Shown here: positions 9,545 through 18,702 of the stretch, piece by piece
Layout: each line of letters opens with the position of its first letter
How positions within the stretch are numbered: the first letter of the stretch is position 1
Translations under genes and position numbers: made by a program
Notes under the pieces: model-generated
The model's database searches: none
What the model was told of the DNA's origin: nothing
The model's input: the letters and a program-made list of their open reading frames with translations, nothing else
NCBI RefSeq assembly: GCF_042738955.1
Contig: NZ_JBHYHC010000027.1
Coordinates: 1-64,000 of the forward strand
Source: Umezawaea sp042738955
Lineage (GTDB): Bacteria; Actinomycetota; Actinomycetes; Mycobacteriales; Pseudonocardiaceae
Length of the DNA stretch: 64,000 bases
Direction: 5' to 3'

Positions 9545-12500
9545 CTACCTCCAGTCGTTGATCCGCATCCCCTGCAGGGTCCGGATGACGTTCTTGATGT
9601 TGCGCCCCTCCTGCTTCTCGTCGTCCCGCGGGCCCATCGGGGACACGGTGGTCATCATCGTCGACAGGAAGCTGTTGAGGTCCATCCTCGGTTGCAGCTT
9701 CGCCTGCTTCGCCACCCTGGCGAAGGTGCCGTAGAGACCGATGACGTACTGGCGGTACTGGCCGGGGTTCGCGGACGGGATGTCCGGCTGGTGGCCGCCG
9801 AACGCCGTGGCCGCGTGGCCGACCGGCAGGCTGAACATGCACGGGCAACCCGGCTTGGAACTCGACTCCGTGTCCACGTGGGCGAACGAGTCGCCGTAGG
9901 AGTGCAGGACGTTCTGGTCCTGCTCGGTGATCGTCTTCTTGTTCAGCACGATGTCGTGCACGACCCAGCCGAACGCCGTGTCCGCCCTCGCCTGCACCCG
10001 TTCGGCGTTCTCGCCGGTCAGCAGGTGGATCGCCCGTGAGTCCGCGCCCGCGTAGCCGGGGACCAGCGATCCCGCGATGGAACTCCCGGCGGTCGCGCTG
10101 CGGCCGTCGGTGTCCGGCGCCCACGCGGCCTGCCCCAGCGCCCGCGCGGTCTCCGGCGGCAGTCCGGCGGCCAGCGCGGCGGCCTCCATCGTGTACTGGT
10201 GCCCGGCCCTGCCCCACCGGCCGGTCGGGTCGCGGTGGGCGACCGGGTTGTTCTGGACGTAGGTGTACGAGGCCAGGTTGGCGCTGGCGAAGACGCCGCC
10301 GTTGGGATCACCGTCCAGGTAGGACGACGTGGCCGGGTCCGTCGACCGCCAGAGCTGGGTCCTCGGGTCGAGGTAGCGCGCGCCGTAGAAGTAGAGGCCG
10401 GTCTCCTTGTCGAACTCCTTGCCGTTGTACTGGTACGGCACCGGCGTCTTGGCCCCGCTCTCGGAGACCCACGTCTCGCCGAACGGGAAGTACTCCTGGT
10501 GGGAGACCAGCCTCCCGGTCGCGTCGGTCACCAGGCCGGACGAGCCGAGGTGGTCGGCGTGGAAGTAGAACAGCTCGTCCTCCAGCCCGCTCTCGACCTT
10601 CTTGGTCACCACCCGCGTGTCGCCCGCGAAGACGTGCTTGAACGACTGGGTGCCGACCTTGCTGAAGTCCCGGCTGGGCGAGATGTGCTTGTCGTCGCCG
10701 TCCTTGACGATCCGGTTGCCCGAGTCGTCGTAGACGAACCGGGCCACCAGGTCCACGTCACGACCGTCGCAGGACTCGGGGTCCTGGTCGACCGTGTCGT
10801 CCTCGCCGTCGGTGACGCACGCGAGCCGGTTCTCCTCGTCCCACACGAACTGGGTGCGCTTGTCCGAGGTCGTCGCCTCGAACAGCGACCCGCCGAACGC
10901 CTGGACGCTCCGGTCCTTCGTGGTGATGTCGATCTGGTTGCCGTTGGCGTCGAACCTGGTGGTGTCCTGGCCGATCCTGGTCGCCGCGTGCGGCCGGGAC
11001 TGGTCGTAGGTGTAGCGCAGCGAGTAGGTCGTGGGGCTCTGCGTCTGGACGCCACCGGTCGCGGTCACGAGTTCGTGCTTCTGCGTCTTGCTCGTGGTGT
11101 TGTGGATGCTGTCGTAGGCCATGTCCACCTGGTACCGGTCGACCTTCCCGGACGGCGCGCGGTACTCGCCGGTCGCCGAGGTGAGCTGGTACAGGTCGTC
11201 GTAGGTGTAGGTCTGCGTGCTCGGTCCGCCGATGCCCTTCGGGGCCTGGGCGGGGACGTCGTTGGTGAGCCGCGTGACGTTGCCGACGCTGTCGTACTGG
11301 TAGGACAGGGCCTGGAACTCGCCCCCGCCCGGCTGCTGCGACTTCTGCGTCGCCAGCCTGCGGTCCTCCTCGTCGTAGCTGTAGGTCGTGCGGACGCCGG
11401 AACCGTTCTGGGTCACCACCTTGTTCTCGAACTTGTCGTAGTCCTGCCGGGTCAGGTACGGGTAGTCCCGGCCGCCCTTGGCGCCCGTCGCCGTGGTGAC
11501 CTGCCCGCCGCTGTCGTAGCCGTAGGTGACCTGCTCGCCGTCGGGGTAGGTCGTCTGGAGCGTGCGGTTGAAGGAGTCGAACCGGGTGAGGGTGGTGAAG
11601 GACGTCCCGGCGTCCAGCGCGCTGCCGCCGAGCGTGCGGGTCTCCCGGACGGTCTCGCCGAGGGCGCTGTAGCCGCAGGTGACGGTGCCCGCGGCGTCGC
11701 GGATCTCGGTGATCCGGCCCGCCGCGTTGTCCGGTGCGCCCAGCGCTCCGTAGGTGTACCTGACGTTGTTCCCGGTGAAGACCGGGTACCGGATGCCGGT
11801 GACCCTGGTGAAGTCGTAGTCGTACTCGATCGCCTTGCGCTTCCCGCGCAGGTTCGGCGTCACCTTCGTGATCACGTTGCCCGCGAGGTCGTAGCCCGTC
11901 TCGGTCTTCCCGGAGTCCGGGCTGTCGATCACCGTGCGGCGGCCGAAGTTGTCGTAGACCGCCTTCGTGGTGAAGCCGCGGTCGTCGGTCACCGCGGTGA
12001 TCTGGCCGAGCGGGTCGTAGCCGTAGCTCGTCCAGATCACCGGCTGACCGCCCGCGGGGTTGGCCTCCTTCACCGCCGTGGTCAGCTTGCGCAGGTCGCT
12101 GTACGTGCGGCGCTGCTTGCCGTTGGCGTCGGTGCCGACCATCTCGAACCGGGTCGTCCCGGCCCGGTCCGTCCCGAACCCGTACGCCGTCGTGGACGCG
12201 GTGTCGTCGGGGAGGGCGACGCGGGTCGTGCGGTCGAGGACGTCGTAGCCCGTCCGCGTCGGCCGCACGGTGTCGACGGCGGCGTTGAACGCGAAGTTGC
12301 CGTCCCCCTTGGGTTCGGTGACCGGGTAGTACGACTCGACGGCCCGGCCCGCGAAGTCGAACACCTGCTTGCCGGAGACGATCATCGCGGCCTCCGGCTC
12401 CGCACCCGGCCGGGGCGGGACGCTGGCGTCCTTCTTCGTCTGCACGACCCGGTCGAGCCCGTCGACGAACTGCACCGTGTCGATGGTGTCGTCGCGCACG

Positions 12501-15500
12501 CCCGTCGCGGTGTTGTCGATGTGCCTGCTGACCGCGTACGGGACCTCGGCCTCGGGGTGGTACTCGAAGTCGATCGTCACCCGGTTCTCGGGGATCTCGT
12601 TCGGTCCCGCCACGAAGTCGACGCGGCCCACCCGGTCGTAGTTGTAGTGCACCCGCTGGAAGTTCTCGTCGACGGTGCTCTCCGGCAGGCCGTACTTGTA
12701 GTTGTGGGTGATCACCGACCTGAGGTTGAAGCTGTCCACCACGGTTTCGACGTACACGCCGACCACCGGGTCGTAGCCGTAGTCCAGCCGGTAGCGCTGG
12801 CCGGTCTTGTTCGCCGGGCCGACCACGGCCTTGAGGTTGCCGTTGCCGAGGTACTCCAGGTCGGTGACCGCTCTCGAGCCGTCGGCCAGCAGGGCGCGCT
12901 GCTGCGTCACGTTTCCCGTCTTGCAGTCCACAGTGGACTGCCGTTCGCGCAGCAGGGTCTTCGGCGTGACACCCGCGACCTGGACGGCGTTGGCGATGCC
13001 GACGATGTTCCTTTCCCGGCAGGCGGCATCGGCCGCCGTGTACCCGGTGCGGGTCTCCACGTCGTCGGCCGTGCCGACGTCCGCCGCGTCGAAGACCCGT
13101 GTCGTGTTGCCGTACTCGTCGTACTCGAACTCCGAGGAGGTCGACTTGCCCGCGGTCGGCAGGCCTTCGTAGGACCGCCGTTCCGACCGCGCCAGCAGCG
13201 GGAACACCGTGGCGGTGGTGCTGCGCGGGTCGGCCGCCCTGCCGGTGCCCACGTCGCGCAACGCGTAGGTGTTCACCGACTCCGTGAACAGCCGTCCCGC
13301 CGCGTCGGCGGTCGTCGACCGGGTGACCAGGCCGCGGGCGTAGACGCTGTCCGTGCGGTACTCGGTGCCGACCGTCCGGAACACCGCGTCGCCCGCGCCG
13401 GGGTCGCGCTCCTCGCTGGTCACGCGGCCGAAGCCGAGGAACTGCCGCTCCAGCCGGTCGTACTGGCCGTTCTCGTAGCGGAACGTGGACAGCCGCACGT
13501 CCTGGCCGTCGCCGGGGTGGCCGTCGAACACCCTCGTGCTCGACAGCACGTAGTGCGACTGCGGGAGGTCGGTGGTGTTGCCGTCGCGGGTGTAGTCGAG
13601 GTCGACCCTGCCGCCCAACGGCCGGTCGACCGACCGCAGCAGGTTCGTCCGGCCGGTCCGGTTCTCCGCGACGACCAGTTCACTGTCGCGGGTGGACCGG
13701 ACGTGGTCGGGGTACCCGTCGCCGTTGACGTCGCGCAGCGCCACCTCGGACCGGCCGATGCCGGTCGACACGTCCGCGCCGGGGTTGAACACGACGCAGC
13801 CGCCCGCGAAGATCCCCAGGCAGAACCCGAAGACGAAGTACGCGCCCGCGCCGAGGCTGGAGTTCTTGTCGGCGGTGATCCCGCCGAAACCGCCCTGGAA
13901 CGGGACGGGCGCGAGGAACCCGCTGCCGGTGTTGATGGCGACGGCCAACGGATCGCCGCCGCGGGAGAACACCCGGTCGGCCAGGCCGTCGCCGTTCATG
14001 TCCGTGAGGCTCGCCTCCGTCCTGGACGTCCCGGTCGAGGCCGACACACCGCCCGCCAGGCCGTAGAAGTCGGTGTTGAAGCCGAGGTCGACCGCCGAGT
14101 TGCGGGTGGTGGCGTCGTTGAGCGGGCCGCCGGGCCACGGTTCGGGCGCGGCGAACCGGTACCCGAGGTTGAGCGCCGCCGTGCCGTTGTCGTGGACGCG
14201 GTCGGGCAGGCTGTCGCCGTTGATGTCGAGCAGGTCGAACCTGCCGTCGGACTCACCGCCGCCCGTGCTGCCGCCGATCCCCAGGCTCGGCATCTCGCTG
14301 CCGTTCTGGGCGGTGGCGGCGGACCGGTCGGCGGACGGCGCGGCCAACCCGCGGCCGTCGGCGGCCGTGCGGGCCGGACTGCCCGCGTTCGCCGAGGCGG
14401 TGAAGGCGTTGGAGTCGCTCTCCCGGACGTTGCCGACACCCAGGTCGCCTCGGGTGCCGCCGAGACCGCCGGTCATGTCCGAGTACTGGATCCCGGCCGA
14501 GCCGACCACGTCGGGGAAGCTGTCGCCGTTGAGGTCGAGGAAGTCCACCTGGCCGCTGCTCCGGCCCCTGGCCACGCTCGCCCCTGCGCCGATCGGCACG
14601 CCGGGCAGGCTCGCGCCGAACGTGGTCGAGATCTGCCTGCTGTCGGCCACCCTGGGCACGCCGGTCGCGCCCGCGAAGTCGGAGTCGCGGGCCACGTCGA
14701 TCCGGTCGGTGCCGAGGCGAGAACTCGTGGCGCCCGTTCCGGCGATCCAGGTGTTGCCGTCCTCGCTGCCCCACCGGCCCTGAGCGGGTTTGGGCGCGAG
14801 CACGACCGCGTTGGGCGGCGTGACCCGGCCCTCGAACCCCGGCACGTCCTGCTCCCGTGGAGCGGCGGGGATGCGGTCGCGGTAGTTCTGGTCGATCGCC
14901 AGGTCGCCCTGGACGATCGGGGCGGTGGCGCGGTCGCGGTTGCCCTGGTAGCCGATCGCGGCCCACCCCCGGTAGGGCTGGGCGAACGCGCCCTGGTCGG
15001 CGGAGGCGTGCAGGGCGCTGGGCACCGGGTCGAACACCACGCCGTCGGTGCTGACCGACGCGGACTGCGCGGTCAACCGCGCGGGCACTGTCGTGTCCAG
15101 GGTGGAGAAGTCGAAGAACAGCTCGTCGCCCTCGGTCGCGTTCACCTGGACGCGCAAGGACTCCGGCGCGGGCACTTGGCCGTCGACGACGTCGATGACC
15201 TTCTTGGCCAGCAACGCGCCCCGGCGTTTGACCGTGAACACGACTCGGGTGTCGAGGGCCTGGTCGAAGGCCAGTTCCGGTTGCACGGTCAGCTCACCCG
15301 TGCGGGTGGCGGTGTAGCCGTCCTGCGGCGCGGTGAGCGTGTCGACCGGGTACAGGTCCAGGTCGTACGGCGGACTGATCTTCATGGTCGGGTTGCCGTC
15401 CCGGTCGACGACCGGCACTCCCCCGTCCGCCGCCGTGTAGTGCGCGGACGGGACCCAGTGCAGCGCGCCCGCGTCGATCGGCGAGTCCACCCGGAGCCGC

Positions 15501-17914
15501 CACGACAGCGTGTCGTCGGCCGACACCGGGATGTCGAGGTCGACCGGCACGGTCCCGCCCGCGGCGGCGGGGAGGTTCCTGCTGAACACCTCCCGACCGT
15601 TGCGGGTGATCACGACGGCGACGTCGTCGGTGGTCGGACCGACCTTCGACACGTCGCCGGACAGGTGCAGCGTCCCGGTCACCGGAGCGGTCACCGTGGA
15701 GGGGCGGCCGCCGAGGGTGAAGTCGCGCGAGGCGAGGAAGCGGTGCTCGTCCAGGCCGTTCACGTCGGTGCCAGCGGGCAGGGTGGTGTAGGTGATGTCC
15801 GGGTCCCAGGCGACCTGGTCGAACTTGCCGTCCAGCACCGACTGGACGCGGAAGTAGACCCGTTCACCGCGGCGGACCTGCACGGCGTCCACACCGGACG
15901 GCGTGTAGCGGGTGTGGTCGTTCGGCAGGATGCGCTGCGACCACAGCTCGGCGTTCTCGTGCTGCACGGCGACGCGGACACCGTCGGCGGTGCGGTCGGT
16001 TCCGGCGTCGTCGGCCAGTTGCACGCCACCGGCGATCCGGATGGTGCCGTCGTAGGGCGCGACCCACCGGCGCACGCCGTCCAGGAGGGGGAAGGCGTCG
16101 ACCTGCCGCTCGAACTCGGCGGTCTGGTCGCCGACGACGGACCCGCTCACCCCGCCGGTGCCGATCGGCACGGGCGTGTCGTTGCTGTTCGCGCTGTAGG
16201 CGGGATTCCCGTTGGCGTCGAGGTGCCCGAACAGCACGCTGCCATTGGTGACCAGGTCGGCCAGGCCGTCGCCGTTGACGTCGGAGAAGTAGCGGTCGGT
16301 GCGCGTGGTGGTGGAGACGTGGTCGAGCTGAGCGGCCACCCCGATGAAGGACTCGACGCCGGAGGTGACGGACCGGGTCGACTCCGAGGAGATCCCCGGC
16401 AGGTTCGCCAGCCTGATCGGCGTGTCGCCGAACCTCGACTCCCCGCCCGGCCCGGACAGGTTCGGCCGGTAGAACACCCCGGCTCCGGTGCGGAACACCT
16501 TGTCCGGCAACGAGTCGCCGTTCACATCAGCCAGCGCGAGCAGCCCTTCCGCCGACCCGGCGTGGTAGCCGACCTTGCCGCCCGCCGACCCGGACTTGCG
16601 CGGCACGGCCGGGTTGAAGCCCACGTACAGGTGCCCACCCGCGCCGGTGGAGGTGCTGGCGTTCAAGGCGCTCGCCTCGCCGTCGGGCACCGAGGCGCCG
16701 AGCGAGTCGTCGTGGGCGGTCCAGTCCGCCGCGTCGGAGAACGCGCGGTAGTCGCCGTCGTCAGTGCGGATGTCGTCGAAGTAGTCGAACGTGTGGGTGG
16801 TGAAGATCCGCAGGTCCTCGCCGTACTGGGACACCGACCGCAGCAGGGTCTTGGCGAACGCGCCCGTGCGGTAGTCCAGCTCGTAGGCGCGGATCGGCTT
16901 GTCGTCGAGGTAGACGTCGATCCGGCGCAGCAGATCGGCCGTGACCTGCTTGAACCCGTAACGCGCGTCGATGTCGACGTCCTGGCGCCGCGACTCGCCG
17001 CGCTCCCGGTCGCGGGTGAACGTGATCGAGTAGCGGCCCTCGACCTTGCCCTGCCCGGTGTAGGTGATCCGCTTCGGGTAGAGGGCGAAGCCCGGCACTG
17101 TGCCGCCCGCCACGCCCATGTCCGAGACCCGGACGTTGTGGTAGCGCACGAAGTTGTCGTTGGCGTCCCGCACCTCGCGCAACGCCCACACCGCGATGTT
17201 GCCGAACTCGTCGGCCAGCGTCGTGCTCTCGGCCGCGCCGTCCGGCTGCCCACCGAAGAGCGACCTCGTGCCGTTCTTGTCGGTGACCTCCCACCAGTAG
17301 TTCCGGGGGTTGTCACCGTGCCGCACGATCCGCTCGAACCGCCCTTCGACGCGGGTGTGGAACACCTTCTCCGCACTGCGGGCCGTCAACTCGGTCCGGT
17401 GCGCAACGGGCGTGAGCTCCTCCCCGTTGAGCCGGTACGTCTCCGTTTCCAGCCCACCGTCGTACCGCGGCACACCCCACCGGGTGTCGATCGTGATGGA
17501 CGGCAAGGCGACCTGCCACCCGACACCGACCCACCCGTTGTCGGCGGACGAGTCGTAGGACAGCTCGACGGTCGGCTGAGCCCCACCCCGCCCGGGTGGC
17601 ACCTCGATGGGATAACTCACCCGCGCGTCACCTGTGTTGTCCGGCGTGGGCGGCTGGATCAGGTTGACCTTCGCACCGGGATCAGCGGTCTGAATTCCCT
17701 TGAGCTGGTTGGGGTTGAACGCGGCCCCTTCCGGATGCGCGGGAACGTCAACCGCCCCATCACCCGCCACCGCGACCCCGACGGGCAGCGGCCGAGGCTC
17801 GGCGACCCGCACCACCTCGGGCACCAACCCGACGACCACAGCCACCACCACCCCCAGCACCACGGCCTTCCGACTGACCCCAGACGACCGACGACGCTGA
17901 CTCCAGGCGACCAT
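9545..17914 (-). CDS. giant SpvB/RHS-repeat protein with C-terminal putative zinc phospholipase C-like domain
   Basis: A 2789-aa surface or secreted polymorphic-toxin-like protein. A basic N-terminus and a hydrophobic segment (AVVLGVVVAVVVGLV) form a signal or anchor. A SpvB/Tc-toxin-like beta-propeller region follows (YPIEVPPGRGGAQPTVELSY), with six FG-GAP/VCBS-type calcium loops of pattern DxNGDxxxD at nt about 16.5, 16.3, 14.5, 14.2, 14.0 and 13.7 kb. Many YD repeats come next (GYDLAGN, YDNFGR) and then the RHS core motif YFYGARYLDPRTQLW...NNPVAHRDPTGRWG. The last 224 aa (nt 9548-10219) form a variable tip with HSYGDSFAHVD and GHAATAFGGHQPD, resembling metal ligands of zinc phospholipase C. 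ATG 17914 is chosen over the GTG at 17947. No immunity gene follows on the same strand. Confidence 0.88.
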   Translation of the reverse strand: MVAWSQRRRSSGVSRKAVVLGVVVAVVVGLVPEVVRVAEPRPLPVGVAVAGDGAVDVPAHPEGAAFNPNQLKGIQTADPGAKVNLIQPPTPDNTGDARVSYPIEVPPGRGGAQPTVELSYDSSADNGWVGVGWQVALPSITIDTRWGVPRYDGGLETETYRLNGEELTPVAHRTELTARSAEKVFHTRVEGRFERIVRHGDNPRNYWWEVTDKNGTRSLFGGQPDGAAESTTLADEFGNIAVWALREVRDANDNFVRYHNVRVSDMGVAGGTVPGFALYPKRITYTGQGKVEGRYSITFTRDRERGESRRQDVDIDARYGFKQVTADLLRRIDVYLDDKPIRAYELDYRTGAFAKTLLRSVSQYGEDLRIFTTHTFDYFDDIRTDDGDYRAFSDAADWTAHDDSLGASVPDGEASALNASTSTGAGGHLYVGFNPAVPRKSGSAGGKVGYHAGSAEGLLALADVNGDSLPDKVFRTGAGVFYRPNLSGPGGESRFGDTPIRLANLPGISSESTRSVTSGVESFIGVAAQLDHVSTTTRTDRYFSDVNGDGLADLVTNGSVLFGHLDANGNPAYSANSNDTPVPIGTGGVSGSVVGDQTAEFERQVDAFPLLDGVRRWVAPYDGTIRIAGGVQLADDAGTDRTADGVRVAVQHENAELWSQRILPNDHTRYTPSGVDAVQVRRGERVYFRVQSVLDGKFDQVAWDPDITYTTLPAGTDVNGLDEHRFLASRDFTLGGRPSTVTAPVTGTLHLSGDVSKVGPTTDDVAVVITRNGREVFSRNLPAAAGGTVPVDLDIPVSADDTLSWRLRVDSPIDAGALHWVPSAHYTAADGGVPVVDRDGNPTMKISPPYDLDLYPVDTLTAPQDGYTATRTGELTVQPELAFDQALDTRVVFTVKRRGALLAKKVIDVVDGQVPAPESLRVQVNATEGDELFFDFSTLDTTVPARLTAQSASVSTDGVVFDPVPSALHASADQGAFAQPYRGWAAIGYQGNRDRATAPIVQGDLAIDQNYRDRIPAAPREQDVPGFEGRVTPPNAVVLAPKPAQGRWGSEDGNTWIAGTGATSSRLGTDRIDVARDSDFAGATGVPRVADSRQISTTFGASLPGVPIGAGASVARGRSSGQVDFLDLNGDSFPDVVGSAGIQYSDMTGGLGGTRGDLGVGNVRESDSNAFTASANAGSPARTAADGRGLAAPSADRSAATAQNGSEMPSLGIGGSTGGGESDGRFDLLDINGDSLPDRVHDNGTAALNLGYRFAAPEPWPGGPLNDATTRNSAVDLGFNTDFYGLAGGVSASTGTSRTEASLTDMNGDGLADRVFSRGGDPLAVAINTGSGFLAPVPFQGGFGGITADKNSSLGAGAYFVFGFCLGIFAGGCVVFNPGADVSTGIGRSEVALRDVNGDGYPDHVRSTRDSELVVAENRTGRTNLLRSVDRPLGGRVDLDYTRDGNTTDLPQSHYVLSSTRVFDGHPGDGQDVRLSTFRYENGQYDRLERQFLGFGRVTSEERDPGAGDAVFRTVGTEYRTDSVYARGLVTRSTTADAAGRLFTESVNTYALRDVGTGRAADPRSTTATVFPLLARSERRSYEGLPTAGKSTSSEFEYDEYGNTTRVFDAADVGTADDVETRTGYTAADAACRERNIVGIANAVQVAGVTPKTLLRERQSTVDCKTGNVTQQRALLADGSRAVTDLEYLGNGNLKAVVGPANKTGQRYRLDYGYDPVVGVYVETVVDSFNLRSVITHNYKYGLPESTVDENFQRVHYNYDRVGRVDFVAGPNEIPENRVTIDFEYHPEAEVPYAVSRHIDNTATGVRDDTIDTVQFVDGLDRVVQTKKDASVPPRPGAEPEAAMIVSGKQVFDFAGRAVESYYPVTEPKGDGNFAFNAAVDTVRPTRTGYDVLDRTTRVALPDDTASTTAYGFGTDRAGTTRFEMVGTDANGKQRRTYSDLRKLTTAVKEANPAGGQPVIWTSYGYDPLGQITAVTDDRGFTTKAVYDNFGRRTVIDSPDSGKTETGYDLAGNVITKVTPNLRGKRKAIEYDYDFTRVTGIRYPVFTGNNVRYTYGALGAPDNAAGRITEIRDAAGTVTCGYSALGETVRETRTLGGSALDAGTSFTTLTRFDSFNRTLQTTYPDGEQVTYGYDSGGQVTTATGAKGGRDYPYLTRQDYDKFENKVVTQNGSGVRTTYSYDEEDRRLATQKSQQPGGGEFQALSYQYDSVGNVTRLTNDVPAQAPKGIGGPSTQTYTYDDLYQLTSATGEYRAPSGKVDRYQVDMAYDSIHNTTSKTQKHELVTATGGVQTQSPTTYSLRYTYDQSRPHAATRIGQDTTRFDANGNQIDITTKDRSVQAFGGSLFEATTSDKRTQFVWDEENRLACVTDGEDDTVDQDPESCDGRDVDLVARFVYDDSGNRIVKDGDDKHISPSRDFSKVGTQSFKHVFAGDTRVVTKKVESGLEDELFYFHADHLGSSGLVTDATGRLVSHQEYFPFGETWVSESGAKTPVPYQYNGKEFDKETGLYFYGARYLDPRTQLWRSTDPATSSYLDGDPNGGVFASANLASYTYVQNNPVAHRDPTGRWGRAGHQYTMEAAALAAGLPPETARALGQAAWAPDTDGRSATAGSSIAGSLVPGYAGADSRAIHLLTGENAERVQARADTAFGWVVHDIVLNKKTITEQDQNVLHSYGDSFAHVDTESSSKPGCPCMFSLPVGHAATAFGGHQPDIPSANPGQYRQYVIGLYGTFARVAKQAKLQPRMDLNSFLSTMMTTVSPMGPRDDEKQEGRNIKNVIRTLQGMRINDWR

Positions 17915-18249
17915 GATCCCCGACACCTTCCCCGTTCGGTGACTCACAAAGGATCTTCACGCAGGGCCACGCCAAATTACCGAAACCACACACGGAACCG
18001 CAATTATTCGGCGCATTCCAGGGTGACTATTCGACAGATTTAGTCCGAACAGCCCTCACGCCTACATCACAAGGCGCACCAATTCCGCTAACCGAATTAC
18101 AGGCGCTCGAACATGGCACGAATTCCAAGATTACCTGGAAATACGCAGATCAGATCGCCTTGACCTCGCCACCCTGTCGAACAGCGCGAATTCGCCGACC
18201 AGTCCATTTACGTTTATGCACGTGTTCTGGAAGTAATACGCCGAACGGC
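17915..18249. other. AT-richer intergenic region upstream of the RHS gene
   Basis: About 335 bp between the RHS start and the ArsR stop codon, visibly lower in GC than its surroundings. I see no convincing gene on either strand. It presumably holds the RHS promoter, but I could not identify a convincing -35/-10 pair. Confidence 0.5.
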
Positions 18250-18594
18250 TCAGGCGGACGACTCGGATTCGACCAGGCGCTCTTGATCGGCCACGGCGGC
18301 GAGCACCGAGTCGAGCAGACCGGGGAAGCGCGCGTCCAGGTCGTCGCGGCGCAGGCTCACCAGCCGCTGGCGACCCTGGACGACCGTGAGGGTCACCCCC
18401 GCCTCGCGCAGGACGCGGTAGTGGTGCGACATCGTCGACTTGTGGACGTCCATGTCGCTGTTGATGTCCCCGCAGTTCTCGCTGCCCAGGTCGACGAGCC
18501 TCGCCACGATGGCCAGCCGGATCGGGTCGGCGAGCGCGTTGAGCACGTCGACGAGCTTGATCTCGGCCGCCGTCGGCTGCCACGGCTCCCTCAT
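18250..18594 (-). CDS. ArsR-family transcriptional repressor
   Basis: A 114-aa winged-helix protein: DVLNALADPIRLAIVARLVD (helices 1-2), then NSDMDVHKSTMSHHYRVLREAGV (recognition helix with the SHHYRVLREAG signature) and the wing VVQGRQRLVSLRRDDL. There is no metal-site CxC motif, so it is probably not a metal sensor. The start ATG at 18594 follows GAGGAGG. It is divergent from an MFS gene 108 bp away across a repeat-rich operator region. That gene is broken by a nonsense codon, so the regulator may have lost its main target. Confidence 0.87.
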   Translation of the reverse strand: MREPWQPTAAEIKLVDVLNALADPIRLAIVARLVDLGSENCGDINSDMDVHKSTMSHHYRVLREAGVTLTVVQGRQRLVSLRRDDLDARFPGLLDSVLAAVADQERLVESESSA

Positions 18595-18629
18595 CGGGAC
18601 ACCTCCTCGACCGCGAGGGTACCCGTCGA

Positions 18630-18685
18630 TTTGATAGTTGGACAACGATCCAACCAACCGTTAGTTTGATGTCCGTCCAACGATC
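18630..18685. promoter_or_regulatory. operator region between arsR-like gene and MFS pseudogene
   Basis: TTTGAT...CAACGATC is present twice (18630-18650 and 18665-18685), with both parts shifted by exactly 35 bp. The first copy includes a dyad GTTGGA-N6-TCCAAC at 18637-18654. The arrangement suggests two repressor dimers bound on one DNA face region and overlapping both promoters. Confidence 0.5.
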
Positions 18686-18702
18686 ACGACGAGGACGGAA
18701 CC

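Noticed and set aside
17915..17947. GTG start of the RHS gene eleven codons upstream
   Set aside because: Possible, but the ATG at 17914 gives a normal basic n-region before the hydrophobic segment; kept only as an alternative.
10199..18043. A 2614-codon open frame antisense to the RHS gene
   Set aside because: It is a shadow frame in high-GC DNA: composition is Arg/Val/Gly/Asp repeats with no domain, while the opposite strand holds clear SpvB, FG-GAP and RHS motifs.
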